A stretch of 61,193 nucleotides of DNA from assembly GCA_945877255.1 (NCBI GenBank), contig CAMCRE010000008.1, positions 1 to 61,193 of the forward strand. Reading direction: 5' to 3'. A program made the translations under genes and the position numbers. This document shows positions 34,565-43,552 of the stretch, in pieces; positions within the stretch are counted from its first letter, which is position 1, and each line of letters opens with the position of its first letter. This stretch comes from an uncultured Erysipelotrichaceae bacterium (GTDB lineage: Bacteria; Bacillota_I; Bacilli_A; Erysipelotrichales; Erysipelotrichaceae). The notes beneath the pieces were generated by a model that saw only the letters and a program-made list of their open reading frames with translations, did no database searches and had not been told where the DNA came from.

Positions 34565-35248
34565 CTATTCAAAATGCAACACATTATTTTCTCGAAACGA
34601 AAATAAATTATTTTTTCCAACGATTAAATGATCTAATACTGGTATACCACAAATTTTGCCAACTTCAATTAATTGTTTTGTAATTTGTTTGTCGGCTAGT
34701 GAATAACTAACATCCCCACTAGGATGATTATGTGCAACAATAATTTTACTTGCACCTACTTGAATTGCTAATTGGAATATTTCACGTGGATGCACAATTG
34801 ACATTGAAATTGTTCCAATAAAAACTGTTTCAAATTTTATTATTTGATTTTTCACATTTAGAAATACAACCACAAAATGCTCTTGCTTTTTAAAACCTAT
34901 TTCATTGTTCAACCACTTTCCTATTTGCTGGGGTGAATTAAACACAAAACGATAATCTTTTGAAGGTATCGCCATTCTTCTTGCAATTTCTGCAATACAT
35001 TTTAACTCTAATACTTTAAGTTTCGATAATCCTTTTATTTTTAGTAATGTTTCTTCAGAAAAATGATGCAAATCATATATATTTTCAAATTGATCTAAAA
35101 CATCTCTTGCAATATCTAACGCTGATTTTCCTTTAACACCACTGCGTATAAACATCGCTAATATTTCTTGATCGCTAAGTGCTTCAACTCCTAAACGCAT
35201 CGCTTTTTCCCGTGGTCGCTCACTTTCTGGCATATTTTTTATTTTCAT
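34565..35248 (-). CDS. radC: RadC/YsxA family JAB1/MPN-domain protein
   Basis: A 227-aa protein with N-terminal helix-hairpin-helix region (LSDQEILAMFIRSG, TLLKIKGLSKLKVLELKC) and a C-terminal JAMM metalloprotease-like domain whose motif AHNHPSGDVSYSLAD is intact. Biological role is unsettled; early assignment to DNA repair is doubtful. radC-mreBCD is a conserved Firmicutes neighbourhood. Its SD lies within a 7-bp hairpin (see separate entry). Confidence 0.93.
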   Translation of the reverse strand: MKIKNMPESERPREKAMRLGVEALSDQEILAMFIRSGVKGKSALDIARDVLDQFENIYDLHHFSEETLLKIKGLSKLKVLELKCIAEIARRMAIPSKDYRFVFNSPQQIGKWLNNEIGFKKQEHFVVVFLNVKNQIIKFETVFIGTISMSIVHPREIFQLAIQVGASKIIVAHNHPSGDVSYSLADKQITKQLIEVGKICGIPVLDHLIVGKNNLFSFRENNVLHFE

Positions 35249-35253
35249 AGTCC

Positions 35254-35271
35254 CTCCTATTTTTATAGGAG
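35254..35271 (-). promoter_or_regulatory. Hairpin covering the radC ribosome-binding site
   Basis: On minus CTCCTAT (35265-35271) pairs perfectly with ATAGGAG (35254-35260) over AAAA. The 3' arm is part of the SD GGAGGG, 4 nt before the ATG. Confidence 0.6.
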
Positions 35272-35292
35272 TTTCTATGAAAATATCCTTAA

Positions 35293-36627
35293 TTAAATCG
35301 TTGTCTTTTCAATTAATTCAACAACTTGATACACATATTTTTGGCATAGTGCATCCGTTTCTGCTTCAACCATAACACGCACTAATTCTTCTGTACCACT
35401 TTCACGAACTAAAATTCGTCCACTATCGCCTAATTGTTTGCTTACAGCATCCACCAGCGATAAAATATTTTTATCATTCATAATTTTCTTTTTATCTTTA
35501 ACTTTTACGTTCACAAGTAATTGTGGGAATATTTGCATCCCTTCACATAAAGAAGCTAATGATTTACCTTCTTCTTGCATAACTTTTAATAAATAAAGTG
35601 CACTTAATAAACCATCTCCAGTATCCGCAAAGTTTTTAAAAATGATATGCCCTGATTGTTCTCCTCCAAACACATATCCGTTCTCAACCATCGATTCGTA
35701 AACGTATTTGTCACCAACTTTAGTTTTAGCTGTATTAATACCACATTGTTCAAATGCTTTGTATAATCCTAAATTAGACATTACTGTTGTCACGACTGTG
35801 TTTTTTTCTAATTTGTTGTGTGATTTCAAGTATTTACCAATTACATACATATATTGATCACCATCAACGATTTCTCCTAAATGATTCACGCATATTAGAC
35901 GATCAGCATCGCCATCAAATGCAAAACCGATATCGTATTTTTCTTCACGCATTAAGCGTTGTAAACTTTCTGGATGCGTTGAACCACATTTTAAATTAAT
36001 ATTCACACCATTTGGATAAGAATGAATCACTTTAACTTTTGCCTTTAAAGCGGTAAACACATTTACGGCACTTGTTGTAGCAGAACCATTAGCTAAATCA
36101 AGTGCAATTTTAAAATTAGAAAAATCACTATTAACGATTTGTTTTAACCAAGATTCATACAATACATTACCTTGTGAATAGTTAATAATTTTCCCAATTT
36201 TATCTTCTTTCGCTAGTTCTACTGTTATTAAATCATCAATATATTTTTCAATTTCTAAAAGTGTCGTTTCTTCCATTTTTTGACCTTCGTAATTGAATAA
36301 TTTAATACCATTATCAGTAAATGGGTTGTGACTTGCAGAAATCATTACACCTACCGCAAACTTTTCATGTTTTGTAATATATGCAACACAAGGTGTACTA
36401 CAAACACCTAATAAATACGCATCACTACCACCAGCACTAATACCTGATGCTAAAGCGTTCTCAAACATATTACTAGATACACGTGTATCTTTTCCAATTA
36501 AAATTTTTCCGACACCATAATCTTTAAATTTACTACCAATGTATTTTCCGATTTTTAGTGCCATTTCTACTGTTAGTGTTTTATTCGCAACACCACGAAC
36601 ACCATCTGTTCCAAAATATTTACCCAT
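35293..36627 (-). CDS. glmM: Phosphoglucosamine mutase
   Basis: Converts glucosamine-6-phosphate to glucosamine-1-phosphate for UDP-GlcNAc and peptidoglycan. 444 aa. The phosphoserine loop ISASHNPFTDNG, metal loop FDGDADRL, sugar loop GGEQSGH and phosphate loop RESGTEELVRVM are intact. N-terminal YFGTDGVRGVAN is diagnostic. It is 44 nt above radC. Confidence 0.97.
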   Translation of the reverse strand: MGKYFGTDGVRGVANKTLTVEMALKIGKYIGSKFKDYGVGKILIGKDTRVSSNMFENALASGISAGGSDAYLLGVCSTPCVAYITKHEKFAVGVMISASHNPFTDNGIKLFNYEGQKMEETTLLEIEKYIDDLITVELAKEDKIGKIINYSQGNVLYESWLKQIVNSDFSNFKIALDLANGSATTSAVNVFTALKAKVKVIHSYPNGVNINLKCGSTHPESLQRLMREEKYDIGFAFDGDADRLICVNHLGEIVDGDQYMYVIGKYLKSHNKLEKNTVVTTVMSNLGLYKAFEQCGINTAKTKVGDKYVYESMVENGYVFGGEQSGHIIFKNFADTGDGLLSALYLLKVMQEEGKSLASLCEGMQIFPQLLVNVKVKDKKKIMNDKNILSLVDAVSKQLGDSGRILVRESGTEELVRVMVEAETDALCQKYVYQVVELIEKTTI

Positions 36628-36648
36628 AATTAACTCCTTTTTTTATTT

Positions 36649-36654
36649 ATTATA
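36649..36654 (-). promoter_or_regulatory. Extended -10 upstream of glmM
   Basis: TGC-TATAAT on minus, 21 nt above the glmM ATG and followed by SD AGGAG. No good -35 at normal spacing. Confidence 0.5.
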
Positions 36655-36720
36655 GCACAAAATTTAGAAAACCGCTATTTCAAATGAAAAAATAAAGACT
36701 TTTTATCATCGATAAATTAC

Positions 36721-36761
36721 AAAATCAAATGCCGCAGAATGAACTAACTGCGACATTTGAT
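36721..36761 (-). terminator. Terminator of the pot operon
   Basis: Long stem ATCAAATG/CATTTGAT (36724-36731 with 36754-36761), extended inward by CGCAG/CTGCG, just past the potD stop. On minus it is followed by TTTTG. Confidence 0.75.
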
Positions 36762-36764
36762 ATT

Positions 36765-37826
36765 TTATTTAACTTTTATTTTTAACCAAGCATCTGATAA
36801 CACTTTTTTAATTTCTTCGTTATGCACGAATACTTCATCAGTTTCTCTTGTTGTTGGAATGTACGTTGGGATATTGCTAAATACACCTTTTGCAAGTGCT
36901 TGTGCACTTTCTTCAATAGACGGTGAATAACCAATATATTCAGCATTTTCTTCCATTACTTTTGGATCTAAAAAGAAATTAATAAATTTGTGGGCTCCAG
37001 AAGCACAAGGCGCATCTTTTGGTACAACCATTGCATCAATCCAAATATTTGTTCCTTCTTTTGGTGTAAAGTACGCCATTTCATTATTTTGGGAAATAAT
37101 TAAGTTTGCATCTCCAGAATAACCAATCGCAATATCTTTTTCTCCACTTACCATTGAATCTTGAATTTGATCAGTTACATATACAGGTTTTGTGGCAGCA
37201 TTCATTTCTAATAACCACGCAGTTGCTTTATTGATTTCATCAATATTTGTCGTGTTAAGTGAATAACCTAAATTTTTTAAAGCCGGCATAAACCCATCAC
37301 GCTCTGAATCATACACAAAAATTCTTTCTTTATATTTAGGATTTTTTAAAATTCCCCAACCTTGTGATTCTAAGTCAGCTTGACTCACTTTATTTTTATT
37401 GTAGATTAAACCAACTGTACCCCACATATACGGCATTGAATATTCTAATTTCTCATCGAAACTTGGTGCTGACACAGCTTTGAAAAACCCTTTTGCATTT
37501 GATAATTGTGCTTTATCTAATTTCTGTAATGCATCTTTTTTGATTAAATTCTGAATCATGTAATCACTTGGAATAATAACATCATATTTTGTTACGCCTG
37601 CAGAAAATTTAGTATACATCGCTTCATTCGAATCAAATGTTTCATATACAACATCTATTCCTGTATCTTTTTCAAATTTTTCCACTAATGATTCTTTCAT
37701 ATATTCAGTCGCATTAAATACTGTAATAGATTTACAACTCACTTGTTTTTCTGTAGTTGCAGTTTTGTTGCCGCAAGCTGTTAATAATAACGCACCTGCT
37801 AATGATGTTAAAACGATTTTTTTCAT
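36765..37826 (-). CDS. potD: Spermidine/putrescine ABC transporter substrate-binding lipoprotein
   Basis: Extracellular polyamine receptor, 353 aa. Signal peptide with lipobox LTAC (Cys at 18), so lipidated and cut by LspA. Periplasmic binding fold of the PotD/PotF family: FNATEYMKESLVEKFEKDTGI, SDYMIQNLIKK, MPYMWGTVGLIYN and INFFLDPKVMEENAEYIGYSP. In many Firmicutes PotD is fused to PotC; here it is separate. Last gene of the operon. Confidence 0.94.
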   Translation of the reverse strand: MKKIVLTSLAGALLLTACGNKTATTEKQVSCKSITVFNATEYMKESLVEKFEKDTGIDVVYETFDSNEAMYTKFSAGVTKYDVIIPSDYMIQNLIKKDALQKLDKAQLSNAKGFFKAVSAPSFDEKLEYSMPYMWGTVGLIYNKNKVSQADLESQGWGILKNPKYKERIFVYDSERDGFMPALKNLGYSLNTTNIDEINKATAWLLEMNAATKPVYVTDQIQDSMVSGEKDIAIGYSGDANLIISQNNEMAYFTPKEGTNIWIDAMVVPKDAPCASGAHKFINFFLDPKVMEENAEYIGYSPSIEESAQALAKGVFSNIPTYIPTTRETDEVFVHNEEIKKVLSDAWLKIKVK

Positions 37827-37871
37827 ATTGTTCTCCTTCTAAATAATATTGATATAAATTTATGTATTCGC

Positions 37872-38666
37872 CTAATTAGACTTTAAACGTCTTTCTTTTA
37901 AAAGCGGAATAACATTAATAATAATTAATACGATTGTAATAATCGCAATCATTAAAGTTGATATTGCATTAATACTTGGATTAACACGCTTACTCATTGT
38001 ATATACTTGAATAGATACGTTACGCACACCATTTCCTGTTACGAAATACGAAATGACAAAATCATCGACACTCATGGTGAATGCAACTAACGCACCTGAA
38101 ATAATACCTGGTATAATTTGTGGTACAATAACTTTCATCAATGCCTGCCAAGGTGTTGCACCAAGATCTAAAGCTGCTTCAGCTAGATTAGAATCTAATT
38201 GACGTAACTTTGGTAATATCGATAAAATTACATATGGAATACAAAACATAATATGTGCCAACAACATCGTAACTAAGCCAAATAATTTAGACCCTGATCC
38301 TAGCACTGTAATAAATAATAGCATCAATGAAATTGCAGTTACAATATCTGGATTTAGCATCGGCAAGTTATTCACTTCCAATACAATATCGCGTACAATT
38401 TTTTTTGATTTAGATAAACCAATTGCCGTAATTGTCCCAACAATTGTTGCTACAACCGTCGCAACAATTGCAATAAAAAACGTGTAATAAATAGCTTTCA
38501 TCATTTCGTTAGAATTTAATACTTCATTATACCAACGTAATGAAAAACCCGCAAATTTCGTCAATGATCTTGAATCATTAAACGAAAATACTATCATATA
38601 AATAATTGGTGCATAACAAAACAATAATAATAAGGCAATGTAAGATTTCTGAAATATTTTTTTCAT
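37872..38666 (-). CDS. potC: Spermidine/putrescine ABC transporter permease PotC
   Basis: Inner-membrane permease, 264 aa, six helices. The EAA loop, which contacts the ATPase, reads EAALDLGATPWQALMKVIVP. The stretch MSVDDFVISYFVTGNG is typical of PotC. Starts one base inside the potB stop. Confidence 0.95.
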   Translation of the reverse strand: MKKIFQKSYIALLLLFCYAPIIYMIVFSFNDSRSLTKFAGFSLRWYNEVLNSNEMMKAIYYTFFIAIVATVVATIVGTITAIGLSKSKKIVRDIVLEVNNLPMLNPDIVTAISLMLLFITVLGSGSKLFGLVTMLLAHIMFCIPYVILSILPKLRQLDSNLAEAALDLGATPWQALMKVIVPQIIPGIISGALVAFTMSVDDFVISYFVTGNGVRNVSIQVYTMSKRVNPSINAISTLMIAIITIVLIIINVIPLLKERRLKSN

Positions 38667-39493
38667 TAGCGTTCTCCTGCCTCCTTATCTAATTTTTTTG
38701 TGATATACATTGAGGCAATAATAATCACTGCCATTATTGTAGAAATTGCACTTCCAAAATGCCATTCACCAGCTTTTAAGAACTGTGTTTCAACTAATGT
38801 CCCTAACATAACATACTGTCCGCCACCTAAAAATTGCGGAATAACAAACGTTGAAATAGCTGGTAAAAACACTAATGTAATACCTGCTATCACCCCAGGA
38901 ATAGACAGCGGAAATACGACTTTTCTAAACGTTTGAAATGGTGTTGCACCTAAATCCTCACTCGCCTGCAGTAATGATTTATCCATTTTAGAAAGTGAAG
39001 TATATATCTGAATAACCATGAAAGGCAAGAAATTATAAACCATTCCTAATATCACCGCAAAATCTGTGTAAATTAACTTAATTTTTGGTAAACCGATCGA
39101 TTCTAAAAACGTATTGATTAATCCAGTATCTTGTAAAATTCCAATCCAAGCATATGTTCTAACTAAAAGGTTAATCCACATTGGAATCGTAATAAGTAAA
39201 ATTAATAGTGTTTGGATTTTTTCATCTTGACGAGAAATAAAATATGCCATTGGATACCCAATTATTATACACAACAATGTTGTAATTAACGCAATTCTAA
39301 AAGATAAAAACAATACTTCTAAAAATGCTTTTTCAGTGAAAAACTTTATAAAATGTTTTAACGTGAAACTAAATTTTGCAACATCTCCCCCTGTTTGTGT
39401 AAATGCATAAAACATAACAAGCAACATTGGAAATACAATGAAGAATGCAGCCCATAATATATATGGTTTTGCCATTTTAGAAAAACTGTTCAT
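38666..39493 (-). CDS. potB: Spermidine/putrescine ABC transporter permease PotB
   Basis: Partner permease, 275 aa, six helices. EAA loop QASEDLGATPFQTFRKVVFP; PAISTFVIPQFLGGGQYVMLG is a PotB hallmark. Overlaps potA and potC by single bases. Confidence 0.95.
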   Translation of the reverse strand: MNSFSKMAKPYILWAAFFIVFPMLLVMFYAFTQTGGDVAKFSFTLKHFIKFFTEKAFLEVLFLSFRIALITTLLCIIIGYPMAYFISRQDEKIQTLLILLITIPMWINLLVRTYAWIGILQDTGLINTFLESIGLPKIKLIYTDFAVILGMVYNFLPFMVIQIYTSLSKMDKSLLQASEDLGATPFQTFRKVVFPLSIPGVIAGITLVFLPAISTFVIPQFLGGGQYVMLGTLVETQFLKAGEWHFGSAISTIMAVIIIASMYITKKLDKEAGER

Positions 39494-41067
39494 TAGTTTG
39501 TCCCCATTTTTTTCATGATGTGTAAGTCTTCTGGATTAAAATCTAATCCTACTACTTTTCCTTCTTCATGATAATCTGTTGTGCCTATCTTATATTCATA
39601 CCCTTGTGTTCTAAACGTTACTGTGTAATTCCCAGGCACAATATTTTCTGGATCAAAATCATAAATAACATCTGTTATCTCAACTGGATTGCCATTTTCT
39701 AAATCATAAGCAGAAGCATTTGCCCAAGTTTTTAAATCAGTATCAATAGCGATACTTTCTCTTACATCATCTACTTTTTTAAAGAAATTCATCGCAAATA
39801 TTTCTTCACCATACTCTTGATTAATTTTTCTATTTTCGTCTTTAACAATCATGTTGACTGTTATTTTAGTGCCTTTACTCGTAGAAAATTCAACAGGATA
39901 ACTTCCTTTTTCTTCTTTAATCGTGTACACAATATTTGGTATCCCCACAAATTCATCTGTTTCATCATTCCATGCTTGTGCATCTGATCTTGCAATAATA
40001 TCCATTGGTGTTAAATTTTGAACATCTTCAATATCTAAGAAAAAATCATTTGCGCTTATTTTTTCTTTAGCTGCTTCATTAATCACCGGATCTTCTTTTT
40101 TAACTTCCATTTTTACAGTAATGCTTGTACCAATCTTCGTTTCTACAATCGTCTCATAGTGTACACCTTTAAATAATGTAGATTTTACCACACCACGTAA
40201 TTTCCCTTGTTTTTCATCAACGATGTCAATATCTTCCGGTCTAATCACTACATCAACTTCTTCATTTGGTTTAAATCCAAAATCAACACAATCAAATGTT
40301 TTATCTTCAAATACTACTTTATAATCTTCTTTCATTATCCCGTCAACGATATTACTTTCACCGATAAATGTTGCGACATAAGCGTTTTGTGGCTCATTAT
40401 AAATTTCAATTGGCGTCCCCACCTGAACAATCTCACCATCTTTCATCACAACGATTTTATCCGACATCGTTAATGCTTCTTCTTGATCGTGTGTCACAAA
40501 AATAAATGTAATGCCTACTTCTTGTTGAATACGTTTTAATTCAACTTGCATTTCTTTTCTTAGTTTTAAATCTAATGCACCTAATGGTTCATCTAATAAT
40601 AATACTTTTGGCTCATTAACTAACGCTCTTGCAATTGCAACACGCTGTTGTTGTCCACCAGAAAGTTGTGTGATATTTCTTTTACCATACTCTTCTAATC
40701 CTACTAGTTTCAGCATACGATTAACTTTTTGTTCGATAACATCTTTTGCTTCTTTTTTTAGTTTTAAACCAAATGCAATATTGTCGTAAACATTTAAGTG
40801 TGGAAATAAAGCATATTTTTGAAATACCGTGTTTAACTCTCTTTTATACGGTGGAACATTGGATATTTCTTCTCCATCAAAAATAACTTGTCCTTCATTT
40901 TGTTTTAAAAAACCACCTAAAATTCTAAGTAAAGTTGTTTTACCACATCCTGAAGGTCCTAATAAAGTCACAAATTCATTTTCATAAATGTCTAAATGAA
41001 TACCTTTTAAAACTAAATGACCATCAAAATCTTTAACGATATTTTTAAATTCGATTAATTTTTTCAT
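39493..41067 (-). CDS. potA: Spermidine/putrescine ABC transporter ATPase PotA with two inserted Ig-like repeats
   Basis: ATPase of the polyamine importer, about 524 aa against roughly 350-380 for usual PotA. ABC domain 1-235: Walker [10 protein letters not shown] (37-45), signature LSGGQQQR (135-142), Walker B VLLLDEP, H-loop FVTHDQEEA. The TOBE domain (about 235-320) is interrupted at about 318-490 by two related units of about 83 residues (325-408 and 409-493); each has FF near its start, DV, an AW stretch and ends like G-x-Y-x-V-x-F-x-T. The TOBE tail resumes with [18 protein letters not shown]. The ATG at 41067 has AGGAGG 5 nt above; a longer frame to 41103 is rejected. Confidence 0.92.
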   Translation of the reverse strand: MKKLIEFKNIVKDFDGHLVLKGIHLDIYENEFVTLLGPSGCGKTTLLRILGGFLKQNEGQVIFDGEEISNVPPYKRELNTVFQKYALFPHLNVYDNIAFGLKLKKEAKDVIEQKVNRMLKLVGLEEYGKRNITQLSGGQQQRVAIARALVNEPKVLLLDEPLGALDLKLRKEMQVELKRIQQEVGITFIFVTHDQEEALTMSDKIVVMKDGEIVQVGTPIEIYNEPQNAYVATFIGESNIVDGIMKEDYKVVFEDKTFDCVDFGFKPNEEVDVVIRPEDIDIVDEKQGKLRGVVKSTLFKGVHYETIVETKIGTSITVKMEVKKEDPVINEAAKEKISANDFFLDIEDVQNLTPMDIIARSDAQAWNDETDEFVGIPNIVYTIKEEKGSYPVEFSTSKGTKITVNMIVKDENRKINQEYGEEIFAMNFFKKVDDVRESIAIDTDLKTWANASAYDLENGNPVEITDVIYDFDPENIVPGNYTVTFRTQGYEYKIGTTDYHEEGKVVGLDFNPEDLHIMKKMGTN

Positions 41068-41075
41068 AATTCCTC

Positions 41076-41609
41076 CTAAAATATTGGTGGCGTACAAACC
41101 CATAAGATTACTGCGTCAGTATCAGTAGCATTTATAAACTGATGTGATCTATCACCTTTAAAATAAAAACTTTCACCTTTTTTTATTTCCAATAATTCAT
41201 TACCTAACTGTAATTTAACTTTACCTTTTAATACATATCCAAATTCTTCACCTTCATGTGGTGAAATTTCTTGTGATTTTTGACTAGGATAAAGTGTTAG
41301 TATGATTGGTTCCATTTCATTTTTTTGTGCATTAGGAACGATCCAACTAATTTTATATTCATCTTTTTCATCTTCAAAAAAATCTTGTTTTTTAAAAATA
41401 ACTTGTTCTTTTTTGACTGGTTCAAAAAATTTTGAAAAATCAGTTCCTAGTGCTTCTAAAATATTTCCTAATGTGTCAATCGAAGGAGAAGTTAAATCCC
41501 GTTCTAATTGTGATAAAAAACCTTTACTTAATTCACTTCTGCTCGCTAACTCTTCTAATGTTAGTCCGGTCTTAATTCTTAACTGCTTGATTTTTTGCCC
41601 GATATTCAT
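41076..41609 (-). CDS. XRE-family regulator with cupin domain, probable polyamine-responsive regulator
   Basis: A 177-aa transcription factor: N-terminal HTH (1-60, [20 protein letters not shown]) and C-terminal cupin (about 105-175, [19 protein letters not shown] and [10 protein letters not shown]). This PuuR-like layout is common for regulators beside polyamine transport genes. First gene of the pot operon, 8 nt above potA. An inverted repeat lies between its -10 box and ATG, suggesting autoregulation of the whole operon. Confidence 0.88.
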   Translation of the reverse strand: MNIGQKIKQLRIKTGLTLEELASRSELSKGFLSQLERDLTSPSIDTLGNILEALGTDFSKFFEPVKKEQVIFKKQDFFEDEKDEYKISWIVPNAQKNEMEPIILTLYPSQKSQEISPHEGEEFGYVLKGKVKLQLGNELLEIKKGESFYFKGDRSHQFINATDTDAVILWVCTPPIF

Positions 41610-41628
41610 ACTATCACCTCACTAAACT

Positions 41629-41652
41629 ATTTGTATTATTTATCAAACAAAT
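41629..41652 (-). promoter_or_regulatory. Candidate operator of the XRE-pot operon
   Basis: Inverted repeat ATTTGT (41629-41634) / ACAAAT (41647-41652), 12-nt spacer, placed just below the -10 box where a repressor would block transcription. Confidence 0.4.
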
Positions 41653-41654
41653 AT

Positions 41655-41682
41655 ATTATATCTGTTTTCTAAAAAAATGCAA
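41655..41682 (-). promoter_or_regulatory. Promoter of the XRE-potABCD operon
   Basis: Minus -35 TTGCAT (41677-41682), 16-nt spacer, consensus -10 TATAAT (41655-41660). Confidence 0.65.
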
Positions 41683-41741
41683 CTATTATAATACAAAAAG
41701 TTTTATAAATGAAACAGAAATAAAAAAGCCCGCTTTGCGAT

Positions 41742-42650
41742 CTACTGTTTCAAACTTTCAAATATTTTGAATGTGGTGTTATTGTTGTTTTGTAGTACAA
41801 TATCTTCGTTGTAGTGAAAACTAATTTTGTATGCACTTAATGACTGATACTTTCCATTATTCGTACCACCATAACGCACATCACCATATATTGGATTTCC
41901 TATATGAGAAAACTGTGCACGAATTTGATGTGATTTACCAGTGATTAATTCAACTTCAATTAAATGGTAATTTTTATAACTTTGTAATACTTGATATTTC
42001 GTAATAATTTTTTTATATCCAGTTTTTTCAATATCGGATATTTTTATTTTTCCTGAACTATCTTTATAATGATAGTGAATTAACGTTCCTGTTTTTTCAA
42101 TACTATTCTCTATAATTGTGGCATACTTTTTATGAATTGTGTGTTTTTGCATCATATCATTTAATTGTTTTAAAGCATCATAATGTTTTGCAACAACCAC
42201 AAATCCTTCAGTATTTCTATCTAATCGTTGAATCATCGCTGGCTTAAAACTATTTTCGTCAGTAGGTCGATATTCGCCTTTTTGATATAAGTATAATAGC
42301 ACTCTTTGAATCAGTGTATCTTTAGATTCATTAATATCGCTGTGAACTAATAAACCAGAATTTTTCCACACAACTAAAATATCTTCGTTTTCAAAAAATA
42401 TATTTAATTCCAAACTTGCATCTAAAAAGTCTAATTGTTTTTGCTTTAGAAACTGTGGTGGAATAAAAAATTGCACAACATCATTTTCCACTAATATTTG
42501 ATCGATTTCACATCTTTTGCGATTAACTTTAATTTTTTTAGTTCTGATCCATTTATATACCATGCTTTTAGAACAATTATCCATCACTTTAAATAAAAAC
42601 TTGTCTATTCTTTGCCCTTTATCATTACTATTAATAATTATTTCTTCCAT
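41742..42650 (-). CDS. rluC: RluC-type 23S rRNA pseudouridine synthase
   Basis: A second RluA-family synthase, 302 aa, paralog of the one at 6140. S4 domain at 15-70 (RIDKFLFKVMDNCSKSMVYKW). Catalytic motif IQRLDRNTEGFVVVAK and SHQIRAQFSHIGNPIYGDVRYG. The HVLLVNKP-like region reads VVWKNSGLLVHSD. RluC is judged by the separate S4 form and motif spacing; target position not shown. Confidence 0.9.
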   Translation of the reverse strand: MEEIIINSNDKGQRIDKFLFKVMDNCSKSMVYKWIRTKKIKVNRKRCEIDQILVENDVVQFFIPPQFLKQKQLDFLDASLELNIFFENEDILVVWKNSGLLVHSDINESKDTLIQRVLLYLYQKGEYRPTDENSFKPAMIQRLDRNTEGFVVVAKHYDALKQLNDMMQKHTIHKKYATIIENSIEKTGTLIHYHYKDSSGKIKISDIEKTGYKKIITKYQVLQSYKNYHLIEVELITGKSHQIRAQFSHIGNPIYGDVRYGGTNNGKYQSLSAYKISFHYNEDIVLQNNNNTTFKIFESLKQ

Positions 42651-42675
42651 TTTATTTTCTCCTAGATAATATTAC

Positions 42676-42704
42676 TTGCATTCTATTCTATTTTACCATA
42701 TAAT
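42676..42704 (+). promoter_or_regulatory. Promoter of tRNA-Leu(UAA)
   Basis: Plus -35 TTGCAT (42676-42681), 17-nt spacer, -10 TATAAT (42699-42704), 21 nt above the tRNA. Confidence 0.75.
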
Positions 42705-42725
42705 AATGAAGTACTCAATATTTTT

Positions 42726-42811
42726 GGGATTGTGGCGGAACAGGTAGACGCAACGGACTTAAAATCCGTCGGTTAACAGCCGTGGGGGTTCGACTCCCCC
42801 CAATCCCACCA
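42726..42811 (+). tRNA. tRNA-Leu(UAA)
   Basis: Class II tRNA: acceptor GGGATTG pairs with CAATCCC, discriminator A, encoded CCA. Anticodon loop CTTAAAA in stem ACGGA/TCCGT, anticodon TAA. Stands alone on plus. Confidence 0.94.
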
Positions 42812-42823
42812 TTTTTTTATTTA

Positions 42824-42847
42824 GCAACTGTTGAAGTTGTTTTTTTA
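42824..42847 (+). terminator. Terminator of tRNA-Leu(UAA)
   Basis: Stem CAACT/AGTTG (42825-42829 with 42835-42839) with T8 immediately after on plus. Confidence 0.65.
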
Positions 42848-42852
42848 TTTTT

Positions 42853-42876
42853 AAAGGGTAGCAATCGCTACCCTTT
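42853..42876 (-). terminator. Hairpin ending the racemase-ligase unit
   Basis: Perfect 10-bp stem AAAGGGTAGC/GCTACCCTTT with a 4-nt loop; the racemase TAG stop is inside the stem. The downstream T run is short, so it may end or just stabilise the transcript. Confidence 0.55.
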
Positions 42877-43551
42877 AATTTGATATCCACATTCTGTAAT
42901 ACATTTTTTCACTAATACATCCATTGCATCTATCGTAAAACTATTATTACTTAATTGCAATAAACTTAATTCTGTACACGCAATAATACCAATTGTGTCA
43001 GAATCACAATATTTATCTACGATTACTTGAAACTTTTTAGAATCTAAATTGTTGGTTTGTTTGATGTCATATATAATATTCATCACTTCATTTTGATCAT
43101 CTTGAGAAATCGTTTTTACAGCAACATTATGTTTTAAAGCATACTTGTTGTATACGCCGGCACTTAATGTTCCTAGTGTTCCAAAAACAACAATATTATT
43201 TATTCCTAATTGTTGGATAGTCTTAATTGTTTCTTCAACCATATTTAAAAATTTAATTTTTGAATATTGATTTAATACATCGTAATAATAATGACACGTA
43301 TTACATGGTATTGCCACAACTTGAACACCTAATCTTTCTAAATGTGCTAAGTCTTGTTTCAACAACGATACGATAGCATCATCTTGTTGATTAATAATAC
43401 AAGTTGTACGATCTGGAAGTGTTGCGTGATTTAATATTACCAAATCAATATGTTCATTGTCATTTTTTGCATCGGTATTACACACAATTTTTTCATAAAA
43501 CTTGACTGTCGCTAATGGACCCATTCCACCTAAAATACCTAATTTATACAT
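42868..43551 (-). CDS. racD: Aspartate/glutamate racemase, probably aspartate racemase for the peptidoglycan cross-bridge
   Basis: Cofactor-free racemase, 227 aa. N-terminal GILGGMGPLATVKFYEKI is typical of aspartate racemases. The two catalytic cysteines are in IPCNTCHYYY and IACTELSLL. The neighbour 1 nt upstream is an ATP-grasp ligase of the D-aspartate ligase kind, so the pair likely makes D-Asp and attaches it to lysine of the stem peptide, as known in Enterococcus faecium and Lactococcus. MurI-like glutamate racemase is less likely by sequence. Confidence 0.85.
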   Translation of the reverse strand: MYKLGILGGMGPLATVKFYEKIVCNTDAKNDNEHIDLVILNHATLPDRTTCIINQQDDAIVSLLKQDLAHLERLGVQVVAIPCNTCHYYYDVLNQYSKIKFLNMVEETIKTIQQLGINNIVVFGTLGTLSAGVYNKYALKHNVAVKTISQDDQNEVMNIIYDIKQTNNLDSKKFQVIVDKYCDSDTIGIIACTELSLLQLSNNSFTIDAMDVLVKKCITECGYQIKG

Positions 43552-43552
43552 C

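Noticed and set aside
41711-41751. GAAACAG/CTGTTTC pairing at the end of rluC, considered as terminator
   Set aside because: The loop is about 27 nt and holds the T-rich stretch itself; no proper stem followed by T run.
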